DNA from: a virus
Direction: 5' to 3' (one strand)
Virus record (IMG/VR): IMGVR_UViG_3300042988_000069
Span: 1 to 20,030 of that record
Length of the DNA stretch: 20,030 nt
This document shows positions 8,304 to 16,176 of this stretch, piece by piece (position 1 is the stretch's first letter; each line of letters begins with the position of its first letter). A program made the translations under genes and the position numbers. The notes under the pieces were generated by a model. That model was not told the DNA's origin. It worked only from the letters and a program-made list of their open reading frames with translations, and did not search any database.

Positions 8304-8999
8304 TTAAGCCAAAGGCTGTCCAAGGTAGACGTCTGGGAGCTGCTCGCGCTCGAGCTGCGTCAGCAGCTTCTGGTACTCAACTTGCCCACGGTTGAGCACT
8401 TCGGGTGCCGCCTCATACAGGCCATACGACTGCATGGCCTTGTAGACGATCATCAGGTGGTAAGCGTCCGGCATCTCAGGCACGTCGGCGTCTGCCACCA
8501 GGTTCGTGGCCTTTGTCTGGTACTCGCCGGTGATGTTGTAGATGTCGTCCGGCAGCGAACCCAGCATGATGGCCTTGCCGTTGGGCTTCTCAGCGAAGAC
8601 GACAGGGCGGCCATTGACCTGGATGTTGAACCGGTAGGTGTTGCGGAAGATCTGGTACTCCCACTCCACCAGCCACTGCTCGTCTTGCACGCCGATCGAC
8701 TTCTTCTGGGCTCGGAAAGTTTCCTTGTGCCAGAAGCGCAGGTCGGTCATCAGATCGCCGGTCAGCGTGTTGGTGATCTCGGTCGGGAGGTAGTCGCCAA
8801 CACCGACCGCGGTCTCAAAGGTGAAGGGCTCGCGCATCCAGTTCCAGTTGTTGTGCAGGCCCTGAATCTCCACCCAAGCAGCGTCGATCCAGTTCACCAG
8901 CAGCCCGGCCATGCCTGTTTGGTTGAGGACCGAGGTCGGTCCTGTGCCACTGACGGCACACTCCTGTCGGAGACGTTGAACGAGCTGCAGGTAGTTCAT
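8304..8999 (-). CDS. Head-tail adaptor protein (SU10/gp4-like connector)
   Basis: A 231-residue protein with the layout of podovirus head-completion adaptors. It has an N-terminal helix starting MNYLQLVQRLRQEC, a GLLVNWIDAAWVEIQGLHNNWNWM helix (key residues W37, D39, W42, I45, W52), a central beta region (about 58-150), and a C-terminal helical arm (PDAYHLMIVYKAMQSYGLYE, then EYQKLLTQLERE). Such adaptors sit between the portal ring and the nozzle. The gene order 163-aa gene - adaptor - nozzle - fibre fits. The ATG at 8999 follows the previous stop by 7 bases, and no strong Shine-Dalgarno sequence is visible, so coupling to the upstream gene is likely. Confidence 0.75.
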   Translation of the reverse strand: MNYLQLVQRLRQECAVSGTGPTSVLNQTGMAGLLVNWIDAAWVEIQGLHNNWNWMREPFTFETAVGVGDYLPTEITNTLTGDLMTDLRFWHKETFRAQKKSIGVQDEQWLVEWEYQIFRNTYRFNIQVNGRPVVFAEKPNGKAIMLGSLPDDIYNITGEYQTKATNLVADADVPEMPDAYHLMIVYKAMQSYGLYEAAPEVLNRGQVEYQKLLTQLEREQLPDVYLGQPLA

Positions 9000-9006
9000 G
9001 GGTTAC

Positions 9007-9498
9007 TTAGGCAGGTTGCTGGAGGAGTTGACGCAGCCATGGCACGCCCTGCTTCGGGTGAGGGTCGTGCATCACCTGGAACGGGTAGGTCAGCGACAAG
9101 ATGTTTTCTTCTTGGAAACCCATGCTTCCATCCGGCTGGACGATCTTCTTCTGGCGCACGCGCGATTGTTTGGCGTTGGCCAATACAGCAACGTGATACC
9201 GGCGAAGAATCGCAGTGTTGCCGCGCACCACCATGCGGTAGTCGCCGTTGACGTTGACTTCAACGAAGGCTGCCTCGTTCTCATTGACGGGCTCGTTGAA
9301 GAACACCTCAAGCTCGTCGCGCATGAAGGCCTCTTGGTCGAGCTGGTCGGTACTGATGACGCGATCGGTGTCAATCTGAATACCTTTGCCATCGGTCGCT
9401 TCGGCCATGGACTGCACGCCGTTGATGATGTCAACTTCGTTTGAGTCCACGCTCTTCTTGCGTTCGTAGCTATTCACGCGGCTGGTTGGGTTGGTCAT
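9007..9498 (-). CDS. 163-residue unknown protein of the head/tail-joining region
   Basis: A soluble protein starting MTNPTSRVNSYERKK. It has a polar N-terminal third, a mixed alpha/beta core (FVEVNVNGDYRMVVRGNTAILRR; the core is near residues 79-101) and a PKQGVPWLRQLLQQ C-terminal helix. The sequence shows no signal peptide, membrane span or recognised domain. A GGAG site lies nine bases upstream of the ATG at 9498. It sits between the capsid/decoration genes and the adaptor, a position that often holds head-completion or minor capsid proteins; the role is inferred from position only. A UUCG hairpin lies just upstream. Confidence 0.75.
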   Translation of the reverse strand: MTNPTSRVNSYERKKSVDSNEVDIINGVQSMAEATDGKGIQIDTDRVISTDQLDQEAFMRDELEVFFNEPVNENEAAFVEVNVNGDYRMVVRGNTAILRRYHVAVLANAKQSRVRQKKIVQPDGSMGFQEENILSLTYPFQVMHDPHPKQGVPWLRQLLQQPA

Positions 9499-9530
9499 GG
9501 GTCAGGTCTCCAAGAAAAGGGAATTGGGGC

Positions 9531-9552
9531 GGGGCCACCCGAAGGCGGCCCC
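9531..9552 (-). terminator. UUCG-tetraloop hairpin after the 171-aa gene
   Basis: On the minus strand a 9-base stem (GGGGCCGCC with GGTGGCCCC, one G-U pair) is closed by a TTCG loop, 9 bases after the TAA at 9561. A short TTTT lies 11 bases beyond the stem rather than adjacent. That makes it a weak terminator, an mRNA 3'-end stabiliser or a processing barrier rather than a strong intrinsic terminator. Confidence 0.6.
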
Positions 9553-9560
9553 TTGCCGAC

Positions 9561-10076
9561 TTAGGCAGTCAGCGGATTGGCAGGCACGTCCATCAGGTTG
9601 TAGAACGTGTCAGTGACGCCAGTGGCGCTCAGGTCAGTGGAGCCGGGAGTGAACGCGGTGCCAGCAGTCAGGGCGATGCGCAGGGCACCGAAGGGGCAAG
9701 CGCCAGCAGGGGCTTCTGGGAACTGCAGGGCCACGCGGCCGGCGGCCAGCTCAGCGCTGTCCACGATTGCGCCGGGCACGATGCCGACGGCACCGCTGGT
9801 GTCCAGCGTCAACAGGTACAGACGGGTCGAGCCGTTCACGCCGCCAGTGAAGCCACCGTTGATGGCTTGCACACCACCTGCAGCAGCTTGGTACACGGAG
9901 GCACCGGAGTAGCTGATGGCGATGTTGTCGGTCGTGGCCTTCGAGTAGAAGCGGCCGTCGATCGTGTAGGTGATGTCGGCAGTGGTCTTGATGGTGTTGG
10001 CGTTGGTGCCTTCAGCCAGACCAGCAGATGCCAAAGCGAACGTGGCACCGGAGTTCATAGAGAGGTTGTCAGACAT
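9561..10076 (-). CDS. 171-residue probable virion protein (decoration/head-fibre candidate)
   Basis: A 171-residue beta-rich protein starting MSDNLSMNSGATF, with long runs of small and aliphatic residues (KTTADITYTIDGRFY, then SGAVGIVPGAIV, PFGALRIALTAG) and no signal or membrane segment. It directly follows the major capsid gene. A good AAGGA site lies 8 bases upstream of the ATG, and UUCG hairpins stand at both ends of the gene, an arrangement consistent with high, separately tuned expression. Proteins in this place are often capsid decoration or head-fibre proteins. I do not recognise the family, so the call rests on position and composition. Confidence 0.65.
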   Translation of the reverse strand: MSDNLSMNSGATFALASAGLAEGTNANTIKTTADITYTIDGRFYSKATTDNIAISYSGASVYQAAAGGVQAINGGFTGGVNGSTRLYLLTLDTSGAVGIVPGAIVDSAELAAGRVALQFPEAPAGACPFGALRIALTAGTAFTPGSTDLSATGVTDTFYNLMDVPANPLTA

Positions 10077-10108
10077 GATTCAATCCTTGAAAAAGAGTTG
10101 CGAGAGAC

Positions 10109-10124
10109 GGGGGCCGAAGCCCCC
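10109..10124 (-). terminator. UUCG-tetraloop hairpin after the major capsid gene
   Basis: A perfect 6-base GC stem (GGGGGC / GCCCCC) closes a TTCG loop, starting five bases after the major capsid TGA. A pyrimidine-rich CTCTTTTTC follows about 13 bases later. It is probably a partial terminator or mRNA stabiliser of the capsid message. Confidence 0.6.
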
Positions 10125-10129
10125 AGTCA

Positions 10130-11161
10130 TCACAGGCCGGAGGCGGCTGCCTCGATGCGGACCATCCAGTTTTCGTTCAGGCGCACAGCGTTCTTGTAGA
10201 AGTTGGCACCGACGTAACCGAACTGACCCATCGGGTTGGCGTGAGTGATCTGCTTTGCAGGCAGATAGATCGGCTGAATGGCGTTCATGCCCTTCAGTGC
10301 AACCTGGCCCCAAGCCTCTTGTGCCACCACCATCAAGGGGTAGACGTCAGCAGTGGTGCCAGAGGTGCCGCCGTTGGACAGGAAAGTGCCAGCGGTGATC
10401 GAGCCGCCTGCAGCCAGGAATGGCTTGAAGTAGGGGCTGGTCACAATGCGGAAGCGCTCGACAGAACCGACTTCGCGCTCGTGCACGGGCTTTTGCGAGC
10501 CGTACTTGGCGACGGGCACGAAACCAGTCAGGTTACGAACGTCGGCTTCCATGTCGGTGTGGATGAACACCAGGTAGCTGGGTTCCACAGCGGAAGTGCC
10601 GTAGTTCACCGAGGCGGCCAACTTCTCGGTCACCAGTTGAGCGTGTGCGCTCTCCAGTTGACGAGCGGCTTGGCGCAGCTTGTTCAGGGTGATGGTCGTG
10701 TTCACGGAAGCGCGGGCGCTGCCGTTGGCGTACACGACGTTGGTGCCACCACGGACCACACCGTAAGAGATCAACTCTTCGATGGAAGCCATGTGCTCGC
10801 CGACCAGCTTCACCATGTCGCCGGGGATGTCATCCTCGTACATGGATTCGGCTTTGCTCGACAGCTTCATCAGCACGCCGTACTGCTGCAGGGTGACCTG
10901 CACGTCTTGATAGCTGATGGTGCGCGAGCCGGGTGTGACGCCTTCTTGCAGCAGGTAGTTGCTGGCGGTGATCGAAGGAGCGCCGTTGGTGCCAGCGTCG
11001 ATTGGCAGAGCGCGACGGAACACCACGGTGTCAGTCTTGTTCTGGGGGATCTGTTTCTGCGTACCGAAGGTGCTCAGAACTTTGATGGGCATGGCGTGCT
11101 TGAGCATCTCGCGCTCGGCCATGATGAGGTTCCGGGAAGGAACGAGGGAATAGGTTTGCAT
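10130..11161 (-). CDS. Major capsid protein, N4-gp56 family
   Basis: A 343-residue protein recognised as the N4-gp56 type of HK97-fold major capsid protein. It opens with a helical arm (LIMAEREMLKHAMP) and an 'FG--K-IPQNKTDTVVFRRALP' strand (near residues 31-52). It then has EGVTPGSRTISYQDVQVTLQ (about 72-91), a spine helix with TLNKLRQAARQLESAHAQLV, and a P-loop/A-domain region with FIHTDMEADVRNL and REVGSVERFRIVTSPYF. Length matches the family. The ATG at 11161 is two bases after the scaffold gene stop, with AAGG eight bases upstream. The protein assembles the icosahedral shell around the scaffold encoded upstream. Confidence 0.9.
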   Translation of the reverse strand: MQTYSLVPSRNLIMAEREMLKHAMPIKVLSTFGTQKQIPQNKTDTVVFRRALPIDAGTNGAPSITASNYLLQEGVTPGSRTISYQDVQVTLQQYGVLMKLSSKAESMYEDDIPGDMVKLVGEHMASIEELISYGVVRGGTNVVYANGSARASVNTTITLNKLRQAARQLESAHAQLVTEKLAASVNYGTSAVEPSYLVFIHTDMEADVRNLTGFVPVAKYGSQKPVHEREVGSVERFRIVTSPYFKPFLAAGGSITAGTFLSNGGTSGTTADVYPLMVVAQEAWGQVALKGMNAIQPIYLPAKQITHANPMGQFGYVGANFYKNAVRLNENWMVRIEAAASGL

Positions 11162-11163
11162 GA

Positions 11164-12078
11164 TTAAGCCTTTTGCTTGTCAAGTTGGTCCAGGTAGGCC
11201 CAGTACTCCTGCGGCGACATGTCCTCAACGGCCTTGGCTCGGGTGTTTGAGCCAGATCGCCCCGAGGGGATCGCTGCAGCAGCCGCCAGGCGCTGCGTTC
11301 TTTGTGACGTGACTGAAGTCGCTGCCTCGCTATGCAGGTCCAGGAGCCGTACAGCGTCTTGCGGGCTTTCGCTCGCCGCGAGCATCTGAACTTCTCTGGG
11401 TTGCCGCCGTAGCCAGCCAACAAACTCAGGCGTCTGTACACGTTCTTGCCATCCGGGATGCCGAATCTCGACTGACATTTCGCTGCGCAGACGGGCGATC
11501 TCATCGTTGCTGACAGCGGGCTGCTGCTGCACTGTCTGCTGCGCCGCAAGGCGCTGCTCCAATGCACTCAGCCGCTCGTTGAGCGCCGATTCCATCGCGT
11601 CCGCGAACTCTGGGTAGTCGCGTTTCAGGGCGTCCATCTTCTCGGGGCTGGCTTGCGCTGCTCGGATCTCTCCGGCAGTGGGTGCGTCGCCGCCCTTTGC
11701 AGTGACCTGCGCTGCCACCTGTTGCTGCTGCTTCAGTTGACTGCCCAGACCACCAATGTGGCCCTCTGCATTTCGCAGACGTTGCGTGACTTGGCCAAGC
11801 ATGGTCTCAAGTCCCGAGATCTTGTCCATAAGCATCTGCTCGCTCGACGGTGCTTCCTCGTCGCCGCCCTTAGGTGCATCGGCCAATGCGGCGGGTGCGG
11901 GGTCGGCGGGGTAAGCCTGAGCGGGCTGCTGCTCATGCGGATCTTCGTTGCTCTCGGAAGCTGGCTGCGCGCGGCCTGAATCCTCTGCCTCGAGTTGATC
12001 CCAGATCTTTTGTGCTTCGTCCTGTCGGTTGGTTTGTTCCTGTACGTTCATTTCGGTGGTCGTCTCTCTTTTGGTCAT
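11164..12078 (-). CDS. Putative head scaffolding protein
   Basis: A 304-residue, very polar protein immediately before the major capsid gene, the usual place for the scaffold. The N-terminus (about 15-80) is acidic and rich in Glu, Gln, Pro and Ala, probably disordered. Residues about 80-126 form a coiled coil (MDKISGLETMLGQVTQRL, ending in a QQQQ run). A middle helical region holds PEFADAMESALNERL. The C-terminal end (YWAYLDQLDKQKA) is a short helical segment of the kind that binds capsid protein in P22-like phages. The ATG at 12078 overlaps the upstream gene stop by four bases. A second in-frame ATG at 12051 is possible but has no better ribosome binding site. The call rests on context and composition. 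Confidence 0.75.
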   Translation of the reverse strand: MTKRETTTEMNVQEQTNRQDEAQKIWDQLEAEDSGRAQPASESNEDPHEQQPAQAYPADPAPAALADAPKGGDEEAPSSEQMLMDKISGLETMLGQVTQRLRNAEGHIGGLGSQLKQQQQVAAQVTAKGGDAPTAGEIRAAQASPEKMDALKRDYPEFADAMESALNERLSALEQRLAAQQTVQQQPAVSNDEIARLRSEMSVEIRHPGWQERVQTPEFVGWLRRQPREVQMLAASESPQDAVRLLDLHSEAATSVTSQRTQRLAAAAAIPSGRSGSNTRAKAVEDMSPQEYWAYLDQLDKQKA

Positions 12079-12314
12079 TGCTGACCGGGATCGCCGACGC
12101 TGGTGAGTTCATCAGGGTCGACTGCTGGACTCAGGCTGGCCTCATCGGCCAGGCTGAGAATCTTGTTCAGCTCACTGATCCCACCTCGGATCAGGGCTGT
12201 CTTTTCGGGGCCAAACGACGGGTTGTCGTTCAACTGTCGTAGCTCATCGACACGGTTTTCAATGAGCTGCGACAGTCGCTTCCACGTTGCGCTGCGGAAG
12301 TCTTCTGGTTTCAA
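12075..12314 (-). CDS. 79-residue helical protein with TTG start
   Basis: A small, mostly helical protein beginning MKPEDFRSATWKRLSQ, with an amphipathic helix (LIENRVDELRQLND) and a second one (ALIRGGISELNKILSLAD). No ATG exists in the frame. The TTG at 12314 has a GGAG site 7 bases upstream and is the first codon after the terminator at 12331, so the start is well supported. It overlaps the scaffold gene by ATGA. I do not recognise the family. Small helical proteins between portal and scaffold genes are common in related phages. Confidence 0.75.
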   Translation of the reverse strand: MKPEDFRSATWKRLSQLIENRVDELRQLNDNPSFGPEKTALIRGGISELNKILSLADEASLSPAVDPDELTSVGDPGQQ

Positions 12315-12330
12315 GCGTTGTCTCCGGGAA

Positions 12331-12362
12331 TAAAAAAAGGCACCCGGGTCAGGGGTGCCTTT
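12331..12362 (-). terminator. Strong intrinsic terminator after the portal gene
   Basis: On the minus strand a perfect 10-base stem (AAAGGCACCC / GGGTGCCTTT) with a 7-base loop (CTGACCC) runs straight into seven T residues. It separates the packaging/portal genes from the head-assembly genes. Its loop is complementary to a segment about 50 bases upstream (12402-12409). Confidence 0.9.
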
Positions 12363-12396
12363 GAAAGAGCTTCATGGTGGGACAGGCAACTGCAAA

Positions 12397-12433
12397 GCGC
12401 ACTGACCCGAGGCGAATAATACCAGCATTGTGA
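12397..12433 (-). repeat. Intergenic repeated element, copy A
   Basis: On the minus strand TCACAATGCTG, then a diverged T/A-rich centre, then CGGGTCAGTGCGC. The first 11 bases are identical to copy B at 16791-16825, and the last 13 match it at 11 of 13 positions, with one single-base gap between the copies overall. Both copies lie a short way before an intrinsic terminator. Confidence 0.6.
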
Positions 12434-12445
12434 TAGTTGGTGCAA
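12416..12445 (-). promoter_or_regulatory. Promoter-like sequence downstream of the portal gene
   Basis: On the minus strand TTGCAC (12440-12445), 18 bases, then TATTAT (12416-12421). The -10 is 5 of 6 to consensus and is preceded by TGG, giving an extended -10 (TGnTATTAT). The -35 is only 3 of 6. A transcript would start near 12407-12409 and meet the terminator after about 50-75 bases, so this looks like an attenuated promoter for the head genes or a short RNA. Judged by eye only. Confidence 0.5.
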
Positions 12446-12449
12446 GATA

Positions 12450-14648
12450 TTAAATGCCAGAGCCTTGACGAGCCTTGATCGCGGCCTCGGCATTGAAGAT
12501 CTGACGTTCGTTGTCGATCTTCAAGGTCTCAAGCCGCTCCTTCGATGCAAGGCTTTGCGTTGCCAAGCGCTCGGTTTGGTCCAGCTTCAAGAGCGTGGTG
12601 TCGCGCTCAATCCCCGCCTCGGTCATCGCAATCTCGTACTCACCCTGCTCTCGCTGCTGGTTGTACTGGATCTGCTGCTGCTGCAGGCCACGAGCTTCTT
12701 TGTTGTCCTCAATCTTGGCCATGTCGACTTCAGCCTTGATCTGAGCAGCGGCAATGCGTGGGTCTTGCGGCCCGCCCTGCTCTGCCTGAGCTTCCATCTC
12801 TTGCTTGACCTGATCTTCGGGTTTGAGCAGCTCCTCCGGGTTGACCTTGAACGCCTTGAGGATTGCGGTCAGTTCGGCGCGCTCCTTCAGGTGAGGGATG
12901 TAGCGCGGGTTATTGGTGATGTTGGCCAGGTTCAGCAGGGCTTGGTTCTGAATGTCGCGCTCGATCAGGGCGGTGGAGCCGCGGGCGTCGATCTCAAAGT
13001 CGCCCTTGATCTTGACGTCAGGATCGTTCGCCATCTTCCAGTCGTAGTACCGGGCGATGTGGGGCTTGGTGACGTTGTCGTCGTAGAGCTTCACGCGCTG
13101 GCGCAGCACGGCGTTGGCGTTGTTGTAGAGCATGACCATGCCGCCGACGGTCTCGGGCGCGCTGCCCTTCTCGCCGCCCATGATCTGGGGCATGCTGGTC
13201 TCCATGTCGGCAAACGACATGGCCGCTTGAGCGATGGCCAGCAGCTCCTGCAGGTGGCTGTTGAACTCAAAGACGCTGAACGCCTGGCGCACGTCGTCGA
13301 GATCGTCCTTGGCTAGCCAGACCTTGTTGGGCGTGATCTCGTAGCTGTTGTTCTGCGGGATGACCATGCCCTTCTTCAAGACGATCTGGCCGCCCAGCGA
13401 GGTCTTGCCGTTGTCCATGACCTGCCGCCAAGCGCTGTTGACCACGCGCTGCTGGTGCTCCAGCTCGTCCGGCATGCCGTAGCCAAACGGGGAGTCGTCG
13501 GCCTTGCGCCAGTTCCAGACGTCCACGGGCAGGGTCTTGTCGACCACCCACGAGTCCATGGCACCGATGATCTTGTCGTTGACGATGACCAGTACGCCGA
13601 AGGTGACGTCGGTCAGCGGGTCGCCCTCGGTGCGGGACGACAGCAGTTCCATCTCCTCGGGCTCAATCTCACCGTGGTAGGTCCACATCTCGTAAGAATC
13701 CTCACGGACTTGGTCACGCAGGATGCGGCCCTCGGCCACGCGCACTCGAGTGGCGGGCAGGCGCAGCACCTCGCGGATCGCCTCGGCGTCGTAGCCGGGA
13801 AGGCCCACCAGGGCGCGCAGTTCCTTGCGGTTGACGTTGCGACGCAGGAAGAAGCCTCGACCGCGCTGGTGGTCGTTGCCGCAGGACGGGTCGAAGAACG
13901 TGTCCCAAGGGTCCCAGCGCATGCTGGCGGGCACGATCGACTCGTTGATCTGCAGCACCTGCGTGCCGTCGGGCTGTGGAATCCACACCTTGCTGGTCTG
14001 GCGGGCCGGGAACGGGCCGTACATGACCATGGTGCCCAGGCGCACGCCGTCCTCGACGCCCTTGCGGCTCTCGCCGTTGAAGTGGCACTCGGTTAGGCTG
14101 TCGTCGATGGAGCGCTCCATGCCCTCGGCAGCTTCCTTGGCCGCCTCCATGATGGCCTTGGCCTCTTGGTCGGCGGTGAGCCCGGTGGGCTGGCGGGTCT
14201 GCGGGTCAACGGTCTCGGCCTGGTTGCCGACCATGCCGGCCATCTCTGGCAGCGGCGTGGGCTTCAGGCCCCAGTTGCGGTCGTCCACTGGGAACAGGAT
14301 CTCGCACATGCGGGCCACGGCCTGGTCGACCTTGGGGCGCACGATGTTGATGACCACCTTGGAGCGGTTGCCCTCGGTCATCTTGCGGGCGGGCGGGCCG
14401 TTGCGCAGGGTGTTCTCAAACTCGCCGGTCGAGTTGTTGTGCTCGCCGAAGTAGAGCTGCGCATTCTTGCGCCAGCGCTTCTCGACGTCGCCAGTTGCAC
14501 GGTGCTGAACCCAGTCGTCCCGCATCTTGACGAACACGCCGTAGAGTTTCTCGACCTCCTGCTTGGTGCGCTGGTCGTACTGCTCTTGGGTCATGACGTC
14601 GTCGCCGACCATCATGGCGATGTCTGGGGGAAAGTCGTTTGGGTTCAT
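12450..14648 (-). CDS. Portal protein
   Basis: A 732-residue protein following the large terminase gene, with the size of P22/SU10/Bcep22-type portals. It has an N-terminal helical segment (about 20-55), a core with NRSKVVINIVRPKVDQAVARM (near 94-114) and FPVDDRNW, mixed crown/stem regions (WVVDKTLPVDVWNW, FGYGMPDELEHQQRVVNS), and a helix-rich region with a MPQIMGGEKGSAPETVGGM segment. A long charged, Gln-rich C-terminal helix (about 614-732) resembles the barrel helices of long portals. The portal forms the 12-fold vertex ring for DNA entry and exit, and binds terminase and adaptor. The ATG at 14648 lies 10 bases after the terminase stop, behind a purine-rich GAGAG. A terminator follows the gene. 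Confidence 0.88.
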   Translation of the reverse strand: MNPNDFPPDIAMMVGDDVMTQEQYDQRTKQEVEKLYGVFVKMRDDWVQHRATGDVEKRWRKNAQLYFGEHNNSTGEFENTLRNGPPARKMTEGNRSKVVINIVRPKVDQAVARMCEILFPVDDRNWGLKPTPLPEMAGMVGNQAETVDPQTRQPTGLTADQEAKAIMEAAKEAAEGMERSIDDSLTECHFNGESRKGVEDGVRLGTMVMYGPFPARQTSKVWIPQPDGTQVLQINESIVPASMRWDPWDTFFDPSCGNDHQRGRGFFLRRNVNRKELRALVGLPGYDAEAIREVLRLPATRVRVAEGRILRDQVREDSYEMWTYHGEIEPEEMELLSSRTEGDPLTDVTFGVLVIVNDKIIGAMDSWVVDKTLPVDVWNWRKADDSPFGYGMPDELEHQQRVVNSAWRQVMDNGKTSLGGQIVLKKGMVIPQNNSYEITPNKVWLAKDDLDDVRQAFSVFEFNSHLQELLAIAQAAMSFADMETSMPQIMGGEKGSAPETVGGMVMLYNNANAVLRQRVKLYDDNVTKPHIARYYDWKMANDPDVKIKGDFEIDARGSTALIERDIQNQALLNLANITNNPRYIPHLKERAELTAILKAFKVNPEELLKPEDQVKQEMEAQAEQGGPQDPRIAAAQIKAEVDMAKIEDNKEARGLQQQQIQYNQQREQGEYEIAMTEAGIERDTTLLKLDQTERLATQSLASKERLETLKIDNERQIFNAEAAIKARQGSGI

Positions 14649-14658
14649 GGTTTTTCTC

Positions 14659-16176
14659 TCAGTAGCCGGTAACGGAATCTAGGGCCTCCCAGGCCGCCGA
14701 CTGGTGCACCGGCACCTGCCAGTCATCCAGCTTCTTGGGTGGGACAGCGAAAGTCAGCGCCAGCGAGTCCGCCCGGTCGGGTGACTTGATGCCGCGCTTC
14801 TTGGCGTCTTGCTTGCTCTCGAGCAGCAAGTCCCCGCCCTTGTAGCCGTACTGCAATGCGGTCAGGTCGGTGACCAGGTCGGGGTCGTTGGGGATGGATG
14901 CACCGGCCTTGAGCCACTCGCGCAGGTCGCGCCACATCTTTGCCCGCAGGTTGTAGTTCTGGCCGTCGCCCATGCGCAGCGCGCTGTTGACGTCCACCAC
15001 CATGTCGCCGAAGTCGCGGCGCAGGATGTCGGCCACACCGGAGCCGATGCCGATGGTGTCGACCGCGATCTGGGCCACGTCGCCATTCATGGCGCGGATC
15101 TCGTCCTTGGCCCGGCCAGCAACGTCCACAACGTCCATGCCGGAGAACACGATCTGGCGCAGGCACACGCGGCCTTGGCGGAACGTGAAGCAGGTCTTGT
15201 CGTCGCCGAATCGGGCCACGTCGATGCCCATCAGCACCGGGCCGTAGGCCATGATGTCGGCCGCACCCTTGCGGGCTGCAGCCTGGGCCAGTTCGCCAGG
15301 GATGAATGCGTTGGCCACCGAGGCGGTGTAGCTGCGGTCGACTTCCTGCGCCAGCACGACGGGGTCTAGCGTGGCCTTCTGCTTCTCGTACCAAGCCTCG
15401 TCCTTGCGGGGATCGTCGCGCCAGTCGAAGACGAACTTCTTGGTGCGGCCGTCGTGCGCCCGGCGGTAGAACGGATTGCCCGCGCCGTTGGGCGTGGACA
15501 CGTAGATCCGGCAGTTGGATGTCTGAGACAGCGCAGCGTCGGCTGCGTCTGGGTGCTCGAGGAACGCGGCCTCGTCCACGAAGTAGATCGATGTGCGGTT
15601 GCCTCGGCCAATGTTGTCACCGGCTTCGCCAGTGATGAAGGACCCGTTCTCGGGGTTCTGGATCTTCATGAACGGGGCGTGCTTGCTCGGGTCCCAGCCA
15701 CCTGGCTGGAACTCAGCGGGCAGCAGGTTGATGAACTCGCGCACCTTCCAGAACAGGCTGGCCGGGTTGCCGATCTGGTCGACGTAGCTCTCCTTGCGGG
15801 AGCCAAAGCCCACCACAGTGCCGGTCTTGAAGAGCATCATCCAGGCGGCGAAGGCCACGCACAGCCAGGACACGCCAGCGTCTCGGCTCTTCTCGACGAT
15901 GCCGTCCTCGCGGGCCAGCCAGCGGGCCAGGCACCAGTCGATGAACTCGCGCTGCTTGGGGAAGAGCACGAACGGCACAACGGTGCGCAGGCCCTTCTCG
16001 GCCAGGCGGGGATCGAACGTCATGCCCCAGTCAGAGATGAAGTCTGCCGGGTGCCCGGCGTAGTAGTCGATCAGACGGGCGACGATCTCTGGCTGTGCGC
16101 GCATGCGCTCGAGGCGCTCCACGCGGGTCTGGAACACCTTCTCGTAATCGGGATTGATCCAGTTAAAGTCTTGCAT
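14659..16176 (-). CDS. Terminase large subunit
   Basis: A 505-residue packaging ATPase/nuclease. Numbering is from the GTG one codon upstream. ATPase: deviant Walker A SRDAGVSW (98-105), Walker B SIYFVDEAAF (197-206, acidic D202/E203), coupling motif STPNG (228-232). Nuclease (RNase H-like): GIDVARFGDDKT (318-329) with D320, VDTIGIGSG (373-381) with D374, and SPDRADSLALT (466-476) with D468/D471. The Walker A has Arg before the loop and lacks the usual Lys after Gly, as in a number of P22-like and related terminases. The ATG at 16176 overlaps the small subunit stop by one base (TGATG). An AAGG site lies seven bases upstream of it and only four from the GTG at 16179, so the ATG is preferred. 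It cuts and pumps genomic DNA into the prohead through the portal. Confidence 0.93.
   Translation of the reverse strand: MQDFNWINPDYEKVFQTRVERLERMRAQPEIVARLIDYYAGHPADFISDWGMTFDPRLAEKGLRTVVPFVLFPKQREFIDWCLARWLAREDGIVEKSRDAGVSWLCVAFAAWMMLFKTGTVVGFGSRKESYVDQIGNPASLFWKVREFINLLPAEFQPGGWDPSKHAPFMKIQNPENGSFITGEAGDNIGRGNRTSIYFVDEAAFLEHPDAADAALSQTSNCRIYVSTPNGAGNPFYRRAHDGRTKKFVFDWRDDPRKDEAWYEKQKATLDPVVLAQEVDRSYTASVANAFIPGELAQAAARKGAADIMAYGPVLMGIDVARFGDDKTCFTFRQGRVCLRQIVFSGMDVVDVAGRAKDEIRAMNGDVAQIAVDTIGIGSGVADILRRDFGDMVVDVNSALRMGDGQNYNLRAKMWRDLREWLKAGASIPNDPDLVTDLTALQYGYKGGDLLLESKQDAKKRGIKSPDRADSLALTFAVPPKKLDDWQVPVHQSAAWEALDSVTGY

Noticed and set aside
10241-11167. Long plus-strand reading frame (308 codons) opposite the major capsid gene
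   Set aside because: It mirrors the codon structure of a clear capsid gene, has a low-complexity His/Val/Gly composition, and lacks any recognisable domain. Long antisense frames are expected in G+C-rich genes.
12376-12432. 18-codon frame starting at the ATG of repeat copy A (MLVLFASGQ...)
   Set aside because: No ribosome binding site. The equivalent frame in copy B stops after two codons, so the shared sequence is not conserved as protein.
12363-12449. Possible tRNA or tRNA remnant in the gap after the portal gene (a TCCCACCA-like end)
   Set aside because: No T-arm, no anticodon arm and no matching acceptor strand could be found.
12465-13316. Plus-strand frame of 283 codons opposite the portal gene, and similar ones at 8382-9251, 9441-10199, 13455-14096, 5473-6135 and 957-1562
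   Set aside because: All lie wholly or almost wholly opposite well-supported minus-strand genes, and their translations are Leu/Val/His- or Pro/Val-rich shadow sequence.
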